A stretch of 37,774 nt of DNA from DATBFX01 sp036558305 (GTDB taxonomy: Bacteria > Chloroflexota > Chloroflexia > Thermomicrobiales > UBA6265): positions 1-37,774 of the forward strand of contig DATBFX010000066.1 of NCBI GenBank assembly GCA_036558305.1, written 5' to 3'. The notes below the pieces were generated by a model. The model was not told the origin of the DNA. It worked only from the letters and a program-made list of their open reading frames with translations, and searched no databases. Made by a program: the position numbers and the translations under genes. Below are positions 14,141 through 21,682 of this stretch, in pieces. Positions within the stretch are counted from its first letter, which is position 1. Each line of letters starts with the position of its first letter.

Positions 14141-15835
14141 ATGCTTAAGGTCAGTAATCTCTCAAAACGATTCCCCGACGGTCCGGTCCTGGAGGGCGTC
14201 TCCTTCGTCCTCAACGCCGGCGAACGATTCGGACTGGTCGGACCGAACGGCAGCGGCAAAAGCACGCTCCTCAAGATCGTCGCCGGGTGCCTGCGCCCGG
14301 ACAGCGGCGCCGTCACCCTCGGTCCCGCCGATCGGGTCGGGTACCTCGCTCAGTACCCGGAAGACGCACTCGGTCTGACCGTCGCCGAAGCACTCGCCGC
14401 GTCCGATCCGATGCTTGAGACGGCGCGCCGCGAGATGGAGGCTTCGACCGCGGTGCTGGCCCGACCCGATCTCTCGCCGGAGGATCAGGATCTGGCCCTG
14501 GCGACGTACGCCGCCGCCGCCGAGCGCTTCGAGCAACTCGGCGGCTACGACTTCGAACACCACGCGGAGGCGGTGCGGGACGGGCTCGGTCTGCGCGAGA
14601 TCGAACCAGACCGAATCGTCGCCACGCTCAGCGGCGGGCAGAAGACGCGACTCGCCCTGGCCCGGCTGCTGCTCTCGGCGCCGACGATCCTCCTCCTCGA
14701 CGAACCGACCAACTACCTCGATCTGCCGGCCCTCCTCTGGTTGGAACGCTTCGTCGCGTCCAGTCAGCAGGCCGCGATCATCGTCTCCCACGACCGGCGG
14801 TTCCTCGACCAGACCGTCTCCGGTATCCTTGAGATCGACGCGGAGACGCACCGACTCCGCGCCCACCCCGGCACCTACTCCGACTACGCCGAGTCGAAGC
14901 GACGCGAGCGGGAAAAGCAGGAAGCCGCCTACCAGGATCAGGTCGAGCGGATCGAAGCGTTCGAAGACCAGATCCGCGCCCTCAAACAGAAAGCCCGCTA
15001 CACCGAACACACCACGATCCACTTCCACTACCGCAAGATCGCCAAAGGCGTCGCCAAGCGTGCCAAAGCGCAGGAGCGCCGTTTGCAACGCTACATGGGC
15101 GAGGAGGAGCGACTCGAGCGTCCCGAAGACGCCAAGCGCCTCTATCTCCAGGACCTCACCGAGACCGCGCTCAAGGACCGGCGCCTCGCCGTCTCGGCAC
15201 ACGGTCTTCGCTTCGACTACGACGGCACGACTGTTCTCGACGGCGTCGACCTGGAAGTTCACGGGGGCGACCGCCTCGCCCTGATCGGCGCCAACGGCAG
15301 CGGCAAGACAACGCTCCTCCGCGCCCTCGCGGGCGATTTGCCCGTGGACGGCACGATCCGCCTCGGCGACGGCGTCCGCGTCGGGTACCTCCCCCAGGAG
15401 CAGGGAGCCGAGGGCGCCGCGGGCCGGCGCACGGTCCTCGAAACGTTCCGCGCGGGCGTGATCGGCCACGAAGACGAGGCGCGGGCGTTCCTCGACAAGT
15501 TCCTGTTCACCGGCGACGAGGTTCACCGCCGCGTCGATCAACTCAGCTACGGCGAGCGTTCGAAGCTGGCACTGGCCGTCCTCGTCGCCAGCGGGGCGAA
15601 CTTCCTCCTCCTCGACGAACCGACGAGCCACCTCGACGTCTCCGCCGTCGAGCGCATCGAATCCGCCCTCGCCGACTATCCCGGTCCCCTGCTCGTCACC
15701 TCCCACGACCGGTTTTTTCTCCGCCGCATCGGCATCACCGGCGTCCTCATGCTCGAAAACGGGCGCCTCCGTCACCTCGACGACCTCGACTCCTACGAAG
15801 CCGAGGTCGTCACCGGTCGCGGTGCCGGACGGTAA
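14141..15835 (+). CDS. ABC-F family ATPase (ribosome-associated, two nucleotide-binding domains)
   Basis: The 564-residue protein has two ATP-binding cassettes and no membrane domain. The first has GPNGSGKST (about 33-41), LSGGQKTRLALARLLL and LLLDEPTNYLDL. The second has GANGSGKTT, LSYGERSKLALAV and LLLDEPTSHLD. A long charged linker between them (around YRKIAKGVAKRAKAQERR) is the helical P-site tRNA-interaction motif of ABC-F proteins. Members either tune translation or rescue ribosomes from antibiotics. The leader ORF upstream favours an inducible resistance-type role, which is inference. I used the ATG at 14141, where alignment to the family begins; an ATG at 14126 is in frame. Confidence 0.93.
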   Translation: MLKVSNLSKRFPDGPVLEGVSFVLNAGERFGLVGPNGSGKSTLLKIVAGCLRPDSGAVTLGPADRVGYLAQYPEDALGLTVAEALAASDPMLETARREMEASTAVLARPDLSPEDQDLALATYAAAAERFEQLGGYDFEHHAEAVRDGLGLREIEPDRIVATLSGGQKTRLALARLLLSAPTILLLDEPTNYLDLPALLWLERFVASSQQAAIIVSHDRRFLDQTVSGILEIDAETHRLRAHPGTYSDYAESKRREREKQEAAYQDQVERIEAFEDQIRALKQKARYTEHTTIHFHYRKIAKGVAKRAKAQERRLQRYMGEEERLERPEDAKRLYLQDLTETALKDRRLAVSAHGLRFDYDGTTVLDGVDLEVHGGDRLALIGANGSGKTTLLRALAGDLPVDGTIRLGDGVRVGYLPQEQGAEGAAGRRTVLETFRAGVIGHEDEARAFLDKFLFTGDEVHRRVDQLSYGERSKLALAVLVASGANFLLLDEPTSHLDVSAVERIESALADYPGPLLVTSHDRFFLRRIGITGVLMLENGRLRHLDDLDSYEAEVVTGRGAGR

Positions 15836-15965
15836 TCGACGATACCACCGCGATTAGGCGTTTTTGCCGATGTGAGGCGGGCGCCGGTCTGCCACCATGG
15901 TGCCGTCGAGGGTGGCGGGCGATAGGCGGCCCGTGCACGGCAGGGTTACCCGGCAGAGGGGGCGC

Positions 15966-15994
15966 TTGACACGCCGCCGGGGATTCTGTAGAAA
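15966..15994 (+). promoter_or_regulatory. Promoter of the metX-metY unit
   Basis: TTGACA (15966-15971) and TAGAAA (15989-15994) are 17 bp apart. The start would fall near 16001, a short distance before the riboswitch. Confidence 0.75.
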
Positions 15995-16018
15995 TTGGTC
16001 AACAATAGAAGAGTGCTG

Positions 16019-16119
16019 CCTTATCACGAGAGGTGGAGGGAAACGGCCCTGTGAAGCCCGGCAGCCTGCGCGGCAGCGCGCAAGGTGCCAATTCCGGCAG
16101 AGCGATCTGCGAGATAAGG
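16019..16119 (+). promoter_or_regulatory. SAM-I (S-box) riboswitch
   Basis: The conserved core is plain: CACGAGAGGTGGAGGGA, GGCCCTGTGAAGCCCGGCA and AAGGTGCCAATTCC. P1 closes perfectly as CCTTATC (16019-16025) with GATAAGG (16113-16119). SAM binding should favour the downstream terminator and switch off metX/metY. Confidence 0.97.
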
Positions 16120-16137
16120 GAACGGCGACGCTCGGCG

Positions 16138-16171
16138 CCCCCTGCTCCAGTTTGGCAGGGGGTCTTTCGTT
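16138..16171 (+). terminator. Riboswitch-controlled intrinsic terminator
   Basis: CCCCCTGC (16138-16145) pairs perfectly with GCAGGGGG (16155-16162), followed by TCTTTCGTT. It is the off-state expression platform of the SAM-I riboswitch. Confidence 0.9.
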
Positions 16172-16175
16172 AACG

Positions 16176-16290
16176 GGGCGGGAGGCGGGAGGCGGAAGGC
16201 GGGGGAACGAGAGACGACTGAGGACTGAGGACCGTGCGGACGAAATCACTCCGCCTTCTTCCGCCCTCTGCCGCCTCCCGCCTTCCGCCC
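16176..16290. repeat. GGCGGGA/GGCGGAA heptad inverted repeat in the metX leader
   Basis: A purine-rich arm (16176-16203) and a complementary pyrimidine arm (16258-16290) flank about 55 nt. It lies between the riboswitch terminator and the metX start codon, the same position as the repeat in the lysX leader. Confidence 0.8.
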
Positions 16291-16310
16291 TCCGGCTCGG
16301 GAGGGGAACC

Positions 16311-17519
16311 GTGAAACAGCGCTACGACGGGACCGCCTACGTCCCGGTAACCATCGCGGACGGTCCGGCCCAACCGGTGCGCCGCCCCCATCTGCACGTC
16401 GTGCCGACCAAGCACGGCGGCGAGCCGGCCGAAGACGGCGACCTCCAGTCGCTGGAGATCGGCGCGGTCGATCTCGAACTCGGCGGGAATCTGCCGGAGG
16501 TGACGGTCGCCTTTCGGACCTGGGGCAGGTTGAACGCCGCCGGCGACAACGCGATTTTCATCCTCCACGCGCTCACCGGCGACAGCCGCGCCGCCGGCGA
16601 GGGCGGGTGGTGGGAACCGCTGATCGGTCCCGGCCGCGCCCTCGACACCGATCGCGCCTTCGTCGTCTGCGCCAACATCCTCGGCGGCTGCCAGGGAACG
16701 ACGGGTCCGGCCTCGCTCGATCCGCTGACCGGGCGGCCGTACGCGATGCGCTTTCCGCTGATCACCATCGGCGACATCGTCGCGACGCAGCGCCGCCTGG
16801 TCGAGCGCCTCGGCATCACCAAACTGATCGCGATCGGCGGTTCGATCGGCGGGTGCCAGGCCTTGGAGTGGGCGACGCGGCACCCCGATCTCGTCGCCGC
16901 CGCCGTTCCGGTCGCCGCCACGCCGGCGCTGCCGCCGATGGGGATCGCCCTCAACGAAGCCGGCCGCCGCGCGATCATGGCCGATCCCGATTGGCGCGGC
17001 GGCGAGTACGCCCACGAAGGGGTCTTCCCGGCCGAGGGACTCGCCATCGCCCGGATGATCGCGATGACGACCTTCCACAGCCGCGAGAGTCTCGCCATGC
17101 GCTTCGGCCGCCGCCCCGCCGTCCGCCCCAGTCTTTACCCATCGTTCGGCGGCACCTTCGACGTCGAGGGGTACATCCACTACCACGGGGCCGCCCTCGT
17201 CCGCCGCTTCGACGCCAACAGCCACCTCTACCTGACCCGCGCGATGGACCTCTACGACCTCGGCCGCGACGGCGGCGAAGAGCGCTGGCTGCGGGAGATC
17301 CGCGCTCCCATGCTCCTCGTCGGCATCCGTAGCGACTGGCTCTACCCGCCGGACGAAGTCAAGGCCCTTGCCGACCGCATCGCCACGCTCGGCAAGGACG
17401 TCGCCTACGAGGAACTCGACTCCCCGCACGGCCACGACGCCTTCCTCAAGGAATGGGACCAACTGACCGCGGCGATCAAACCGTTCGTCGATCGGATGCT
17501 GCCAGAAGGCGATTCGTGA
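16311..17519 (+). CDS. metX: Homoserine O-acetyltransferase
   Basis: This enzyme transfers acetyl from acetyl-CoA to homoserine, the first step of methionine synthesis by direct sulfhydrylation. The 402-residue alpha/beta hydrolase has the early segment VAFRTWGRLNAAGDNAIF, the nucleophile motif IGGSIGGCQALEW (serine in GGSxGG), a catalytic aspartate in GIRSDWLYPPDE, and the histidine in SPHGHDAFL. I chose the GTG at 16311 because GGGAGGGG precedes it; an open frame extending upstream would run through the riboswitch and terminator. It is followed by metY 129 bp later. The SAM-I riboswitch supports the methionine role. A succinyl-donor variant cannot be excluded by eye. Confidence 0.95.
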   Translation: MKQRYDGTAYVPVTIADGPAQPVRRPHLHVVPTKHGGEPAEDGDLQSLEIGAVDLELGGNLPEVTVAFRTWGRLNAAGDNAIFILHALTGDSRAAGEGGWWEPLIGPGRALDTDRAFVVCANILGGCQGTTGPASLDPLTGRPYAMRFPLITIGDIVATQRRLVERLGITKLIAIGGSIGGCQALEWATRHPDLVAAAVPVAATPALPPMGIALNEAGRRAIMADPDWRGGEYAHEGVFPAEGLAIARMIAMTTFHSRESLAMRFGRRPAVRPSLYPSFGGTFDVEGYIHYHGAALVRRFDANSHLYLTRAMDLYDLGRDGGEERWLREIRAPMLLVGIRSDWLYPPDEVKALADRIATLGKDVAYEELDSPHGHDAFLKEWDQLTAAIKPFVDRMLPEGDS

Positions 17520-17648
17520 CAATCGCGCCGTTTTGTGACCGCCGTAGGTTCTTCCAACCCCCGCGAATCCAGCCGGTCATCGCCGGCTCGATTTGGACGA
17601 TTGGCTGCCCACACCGGGGCACATGTGTACAGGAAAGGGTGATCACCG

Positions 17649-18950
17649 ATGGCCGAACGACCGCTCGGTTTCGAAACCCAGGCGTTGCATGCCGGGCAAG
17701 TACCCGACCCGGCGACCAACGCGCGGGCGGTACCGATCTATCAGACGACCTCGTACGTCTTCAACAGCTCCGATCACGCCGCCAACCTCTTCGGACTCAA
17801 GGAATTCGGCAACATCTACACCCGCATCCATAACCCCACCCAGGACGTTTTCGAGCAGCGGATCACCGCGCTCGAAGGGGGCGTGATGTCGGTGGCCTTC
17901 GCCTCCGGTCAGGCCGCCGAGACGATGGCGATCCTCAACCTCGCCAGTTCCGGCGACGAGATCGTCTCGACCACCAGCCTCTACGGCGGCACCTACAACC
18001 TCTTCCACTACACCCTGCCCAAGATGGGGATCATCGTCAAGTTCGTCGAGCCGAACGCCGAGGCGGTCAAGGCCGCGATCACCGGCAAGACCAAGGCCGT
18101 CTACTCCGAGACGATCGGCAACCCCGATCTCCTCACCCTCGACATCGAAGCGGTCGCCAAGGTCGCCCACGATGCCGGCGTTCCCCTGATCCTCGACAAC
18201 ACGATGCCGACGCCATACCTGGTGCGGCCGATCGAGCACGGGGCCGACATCGTCGTCCACTCCGCGACCAAATTCATCGGCGGCCACGGCAACTCCATCG
18301 GCGGTATCCTCACCGACGGCGGTACCTTCGATTGGAAAGCCTCCGGCCGCTTCCCCGACTTCACGAACCCCGACCCGAGCTACCACGGGCTCGTCTACAC
18401 CGACGTCTTCAACGAGGCCAACTTCGGCGCCAACATCGCCTACGCGATCAAGGTCCGCGTCCAACTGCTGCGCGACATCGGCGCGGCGATCAGCCCGTTC
18501 AACTCCTTCCTCTTCCTGCTCGGTCTCGAAACCCTGCCGTTGCGGATGGAGCGGCACAGCCAGAACGCGATGGCGGTGGCGCGGTTCCTGACCGAGCACC
18601 CGAAGGTCGCCTGGGTCAACTACCCGGGGCTGCCCGCCCACCCCGCCTACCAGACCGCCAGCAAGTACCACCGCAACGGCCTCTACGGCGCCATCCTCGG
18701 CTTCGGCGTCCGCGGCGGTCGCGAAGCCGGACGGAAGGTCGTGGAGTCGACCAAGATCTTCTCCCACCTCGCCAACATCGGCGACGCCAAGTCGCTGATC
18801 ATCCATCCGGCGACGACGACCCACTCCCAGCTCACCGAGGAGGAGCAGGCGACCACCGGCACCACGCCCGACTACGTCCGCCTCTCCGTCGGTCTGGAAA
18901 CCGTCGGCGACCTGATCGCCGACCTCGAGCAGGCGCTCGACCAGGTGTAG
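17649..18950 (+). CDS. metY: O-acetylhomoserine sulfhydrylase (aminocarboxypropyltransferase)
   Basis: This PLP enzyme joins O-acetylhomoserine with sulfide to give homocysteine. The 433-residue product has the Cys/Met-metabolism fold: FETQALHAGQ at the start, IYQTTSYVF, the segment YTRIHNPTQDVFEQRIT, SGQAAE, LDNTMPTPY and the PLP lysine in VHSATKFIGGHG (K208). SLIIHPATTTHSQLTEEEQ near the C-terminus is typical of MetY. The length fits this group (about 430) rather than the shorter cystathionine enzymes. An AGGAAAGGG element lies upstream. It follows metX in the same direction and should share its SAM-I control. Confidence 0.96.
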   Translation: MAERPLGFETQALHAGQVPDPATNARAVPIYQTTSYVFNSSDHAANLFGLKEFGNIYTRIHNPTQDVFEQRITALEGGVMSVAFASGQAAETMAILNLASSGDEIVSTTSLYGGTYNLFHYTLPKMGIIVKFVEPNAEAVKAAITGKTKAVYSETIGNPDLLTLDIEAVAKVAHDAGVPLILDNTMPTPYLVRPIEHGADIVVHSATKFIGGHGNSIGGILTDGGTFDWKASGRFPDFTNPDPSYHGLVYTDVFNEANFGANIAYAIKVRVQLLRDIGAAISPFNSFLFLLGLETLPLRMERHSQNAMAVARFLTEHPKVAWVNYPGLPAHPAYQTASKYHRNGLYGAILGFGVRGGREAGRKVVESTKIFSHLANIGDAKSLIIHPATTTHSQLTEEEQATTGTTPDYVRLSVGLETVGDLIADLEQALDQV

Positions 18951-18987
18951 GTCGCGGTTGCTCGCCGTTCGGTTCGGCGGAGACGCA

Positions 18988-19069
18988 GAGAGGTCCTTCG
19001 CTGCGCTCAGGATGTTCAATTGAGGAGCACCCCTCCCCTGAACATCCTGAGCGCAGCGAAAGACCTCTC
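18988..19069. repeat. REP-like palindrome copy 2
   Basis: Arms of 31 bp (18988-19018, 19039-19069) match with one mismatch around a 20-bp loop. The core TCCTTCGCTGCGCTCAGG is the same as in the copy at 9321. It lies between the convergent ends of metY and the minus-strand gene at 19103, a position suited to a bidirectional terminator. Confidence 0.9.
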
Positions 19070-19102
19070 CGTCGTTACTCGGTCGATCAGGCCAAGAAAC
19101 CG

Positions 19103-19462
19103 CTACCCCGACCCGGTTCCAGACGGCGTGCTGGCCGTCGCGGCAACCGGCGCGGTTTGGTCCGCCGAACCCACCCCTGCGTCCACCGGTGCCCGTTCGA
19201 CCAGAGCGAGCCACTCCTCCCGGAACCACTGTGCCTGCCAGGGGATACCGATCCGCGAGTTGTCGTGGCCGCGAAAATCGACCAGGTATTGGTGGACCGT
19301 GTACGGGCCCTGCGGATTGATCTCGGTGATCTGCCCGGTCGCCCCTTCGAACCTGGCCTCGGGCGCGGTCGTGTAGAGGACACTCACGCCCAACACCCCG
19401 CGCTTGTTGTAACCGCGCGGCATCTCTACCCGAACCGTGTCCCCGACGAAGAATTCGGGCAT
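19103..19462 (-). CDS. Uncharacterised SH3/KOW-like small protein
   Basis: I do not recognise a named family. The 119-residue product begins MPEFFVGDTVRVEMPRGYN and continues GVLGVSVLYTTAPEARFEGATGQITEI, then YTVHQYLVDF, RIGIPWQAQWFREEWLALVE. The pattern of 'VGDxVRV', 'GxxGxI' and 'IPWQAQWFxxEWL' suggests a small beta-barrel like those of KOW or nitrile hydratase beta proteins. The last 30 residues are Ala/Thr/Pro-rich and probably unstructured. The ATG at 19462 is preceded by GGGGAG at about 8 nt; an upstream in-frame start exists at 19495. It is convergent with metY and divergent from the DUF2089 gene. Confidence 0.6.
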   Translation of the reverse strand: MPEFFVGDTVRVEMPRGYNKRGVLGVSVLYTTAPEARFEGATGQITEINPQGPYTVHQYLVDFRGHDNSRIGIPWQAQWFREEWLALVERAPVDAGVGSADQTAPVAATASTPSGTGSG

Positions 19463-19619
19463 CTCCCTGACTCCCCTGTCGACCGCGACCGGCACCCCCG
19501 CGTCCAGTTCCTCCGCCCCAGGAGTATAGCCGAGCCACCGCTGCGGATCGGCATCCGGACGCTTCCCCGAGGGCGCTCACCCCGGCATTGCAGCCGCATG
19601 CAAGATAATTGCAATCGTA

Positions 19620-19648
19620 TTGACAAATACTGCATTACGTGATAACTT
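19620..19648 (+). promoter_or_regulatory. Promoter of the DUF2089 unit
   Basis: TTGACA (19620-19625) and TAACTT (19643-19648) are 17 bp apart in a locally AT-rich patch. The transcript would start near 19655, which argues for the ATG at 19713 rather than any earlier start. Confidence 0.8.
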
Positions 19649-19712
19649 CTCTGCACGAGGCGCGGACGGGGGTGCCGACAGCCGGCGCCACCACCGCGCG
19701 AGGACCAACGAC

Positions 19713-20126
19713 ATGGCGTTCCCCCAGGTGATCGGTATCTGCCCCGTTTGTGCCGGCGAACTGACAGTCACGCGACTCCAATGCCCTTCGTGCCAGACCG
19801 CGCTCGAAGGCCGCTTCCGTCTCGGTCGCTATGCCGGGCTGACGTCCGAGCAACTCACCTTTCTCGACATCTTCCTCAAACACCGCGGCATCATCAAAGA
19901 CGTCGAGGCCGAACTCGGGTTGTCCTATCGGACGGTCGTCGGTCGCCTCGACGATCTCCTGCGCGCCCTCGGTTTTCCGACCGGCGACGAGGCCGGTCCG
20001 CGACCCGGTCGGGTCGAAGCGCAATCCCGTTCGGAGCGCCGTCGCATCCTCGAAGAGTTGCGCGACGCCCGCGTCTCGGTTGCCGAGGCATCGAGTCGTC
20101 TGGCTGCGATCGACGATTCGGGCTAG
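19713..20126 (+). CDS. DUF2089 family protein (zinc ribbon plus HTH)
   Basis: The 137-residue product has an N-terminal zinc ribbon, CPVCAGELTV...LQCPSCQTALEG. A helical segment follows, LTSEQLTFLDIFLKHRGIIKDVEAELGLSYRTVVGRLDDLLRALGF, that reads like a sigma-region-4-type HTH. This is the DUF2089 pattern. I infer a transcription regulator of its own operon. GAGGA lies upstream of the ATG. Downstream on the same strand are an 81-residue protein and a DUF4097 protein, an association I recall from other bacteria. The tail has charged repeats (RRRILEELRDARVSVAEASSRL) likely helical. Confidence 0.87.
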   Translation: MAFPQVIGICPVCAGELTVTRLQCPSCQTALEGRFRLGRYAGLTSEQLTFLDIFLKHRGIIKDVEAELGLSYRTVVGRLDDLLRALGFPTGDEAGPRPGRVEAQSRSERRRILEELRDARVSVAEASSRLAAIDDSG

Positions 20127-20191
20127 CCCTGACCCGCAAACCAGCGACACGGTCTTTCCGGTTCGTCCGACCTCGTGGAGGAGTCAGGATC

Positions 20192-20437
20192 ATGAGCGCC
20201 GGTCATCCCCTCGTTGCCTTCGACGTCGCGGTCTCCCGTCGAGAAGAGCTGCTGCACCAGGCGGAGGTACATCGCATCGTCGCCATCGCCGATGCGACGC
20301 GCTCCCCGTTCGCCACCGGACTCCGCGGCCGCCTTGGCCGGCTGCTGGTCGGTCTCGGCGAGCGACTCCAGAGCAGACCGCATCCACTCGTCGGCGATCT
20401 GGCCACCGCAACCGGCCCCCTCCGCATCTCCCGCTAA
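20192..20437 (+). CDS. Small protein of unknown function (81 aa)
   Basis: I recognise no family. The product MSAGHPLVAFDVAVSRREELL is followed by a helical stretch (HQAEVHRIVAIADATRS) and a basic, glycine/leucine-rich part (GLRGRLGRLLVGLGERL) that could be amphipathic. GAGGAG lies 7 nt upstream of the ATG. It sits between the DUF2089 regulator and the DUF4097 protein with short gaps, so it is probably co-transcribed. Two of its neighbours are signal- or envelope-linked families, but its own job is unknown. Confidence 0.65.
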   Translation: MSAGHPLVAFDVAVSRREELLHQAEVHRIVAIADATRSPFATGLRGRLGRLLVGLGERLQSRPHPLVGDLATATGPLRISR

Positions 20438-20462
20438 CGCGCCACGAAAGGAACAGCGAACG

Positions 20463-21590
20463 ATGAGCAAGGCGCACAAGAACGACGATTGGCAGAATGT
20501 CGACGACGGCGAGACCGGGGTGACGACGGTCTCGATCGAACCGGGCCGGCAACTCGACCTCTACGTCGAAAACCCGAACGGCAACACCGACATCGTCGCC
20601 GCCGACCGCGACGACGTCCTGGCCCGGTGGCAGAAGATCGGTCGTCCCGGCGCACCCTGGTACGATGAGGCCACTGTCGACGTCTTGCAAATCGAAGATA
20701 ATCGCATCGAGGTAAAGGTTTCGATGCCTCCAGTTTGGCCGAGCGGCGATTTCGGCCGAACGGTGCTCAAATTTCTGGAGGGCGGACTCAAGGGAGGCAA
20801 TCCGTTCGGGATGCTCAGCAGCGGTCGTGTCGGTTTCGATCTCTCCATCGAACTGCCCCGGAACGCGATCACCGCGCAGCCCGGTCGCGTTCGGGTGCGC
20901 ACGGCGAACGGCGACGTCCAAATCGAGGACGTCGCCGGCACGATCGACGTCGCCACCGCGAACGGCGACGTCAAAACCCTGGGCACCGAAGGCGAACTCT
21001 CGATCCACGCGGCCAACGGCGACCTGACGTTCGAGCGCCCGGTGGGGCGGGTCACCGCCCGTACCGTCAGCGGCGATCTGGCCATCCGCGACGGCAACCT
21101 CTCCCGCTTCACGTTGAACACCGTCAACGGCGACACCGTTGTCCAGACCGCGCTCACCGGCGAGGCCTCGCGTATCGAAGGCGTCAGCGGCGACGTGCAA
21201 CTCGACCTGACTCTCCCGGCGTCCGGCGGCACGATCAGTCTCCGCGGCATCAGCGGCCAGGCTCATGTTGAGCCGCCGTTTCGTCCGATCGCCAAGCGCA
21301 CCTGGCGCATCGGTCCGGGCACGGATGGCGGACCGTCCGTCGCGGTGAAGACCGTTAGCGGCGATCTCCGGGCGCGTGGCACACTTGCCACAGACGCCAA
21401 CCGTCCAGTTGAATCGGCTGTCGTTCCGGTGCCGACTCCACCAGAACCGCCGCCGGCACCCGCGCCACCGGTTCCGCCCGCGGAAACGGGTGGCGCACCC
21501 GCGGATCCTCGCCTCGCCGTCTTGCACGCGGTGGAACGGGGCGAGATCGACATCGACGAAGCGATGCGCCGGCTCGACGGTCTGGCCTAA
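20463..21590 (+). CDS. DUF4097 beta-helix protein with SHOCT-like C-terminal motif
   Basis: This 375-residue protein has repeating strands of the form TANGDVQIEDVAGTIDVATANGDV, AANGDLTFERPVG, TVSGDLAIRDG, TVNGDTVVQT and GVSGDVQLDLT, the DUF4097 right-handed beta-helix or adhesin-like fold. A proline-rich linker (about 325-350) leads to LAVLHAVERGEIDIDEAMRRLDGL, a short helical SHOCT-type motif seen in YvlB/LiaX-like proteins. No signal peptide or membrane segment is seen, so it is likely cytoplasmic or membrane-peripheral. AAAGGAA lies upstream of the ATG. By family it may sense or report envelope stress, which is inference. Confidence 0.88.
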   Translation: MSKAHKNDDWQNVDDGETGVTTVSIEPGRQLDLYVENPNGNTDIVAADRDDVLARWQKIGRPGAPWYDEATVDVLQIEDNRIEVKVSMPPVWPSGDFGRTVLKFLEGGLKGGNPFGMLSSGRVGFDLSIELPRNAITAQPGRVRVRTANGDVQIEDVAGTIDVATANGDVKTLGTEGELSIHAANGDLTFERPVGRVTARTVSGDLAIRDGNLSRFTLNTVNGDTVVQTALTGEASRIEGVSGDVQLDLTLPASGGTISLRGISGQAHVEPPFRPIAKRTWRIGPGTDGGPSVAVKTVSGDLRARGTLATDANRPVESAVVPVPTPPEPPPAPAPPVPPAETGGAPADPRLAVLHAVERGEIDIDEAMRRLDGLA

Positions 21591-21682
21591 CCCGATCGCC
21601 GGCGACCGCTCGCCGGCATGGCGGCGTACGGTCGACCAGGAGCCCGACATCGCGGCGTCGCCCGTCAGCGGCAGGAGCCGAC

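Noticed and set aside
14162..15775. Long minus-strand frame opposite the ABC-F gene
   Set aside because: It is an antisense shadow of an unmistakable ABC-F protein.
15897..16310. In-frame upstream extension of metX
   Set aside because: It would translate the SAM-I riboswitch and its terminator; the GTG at 16311 has a clear ribosome site.
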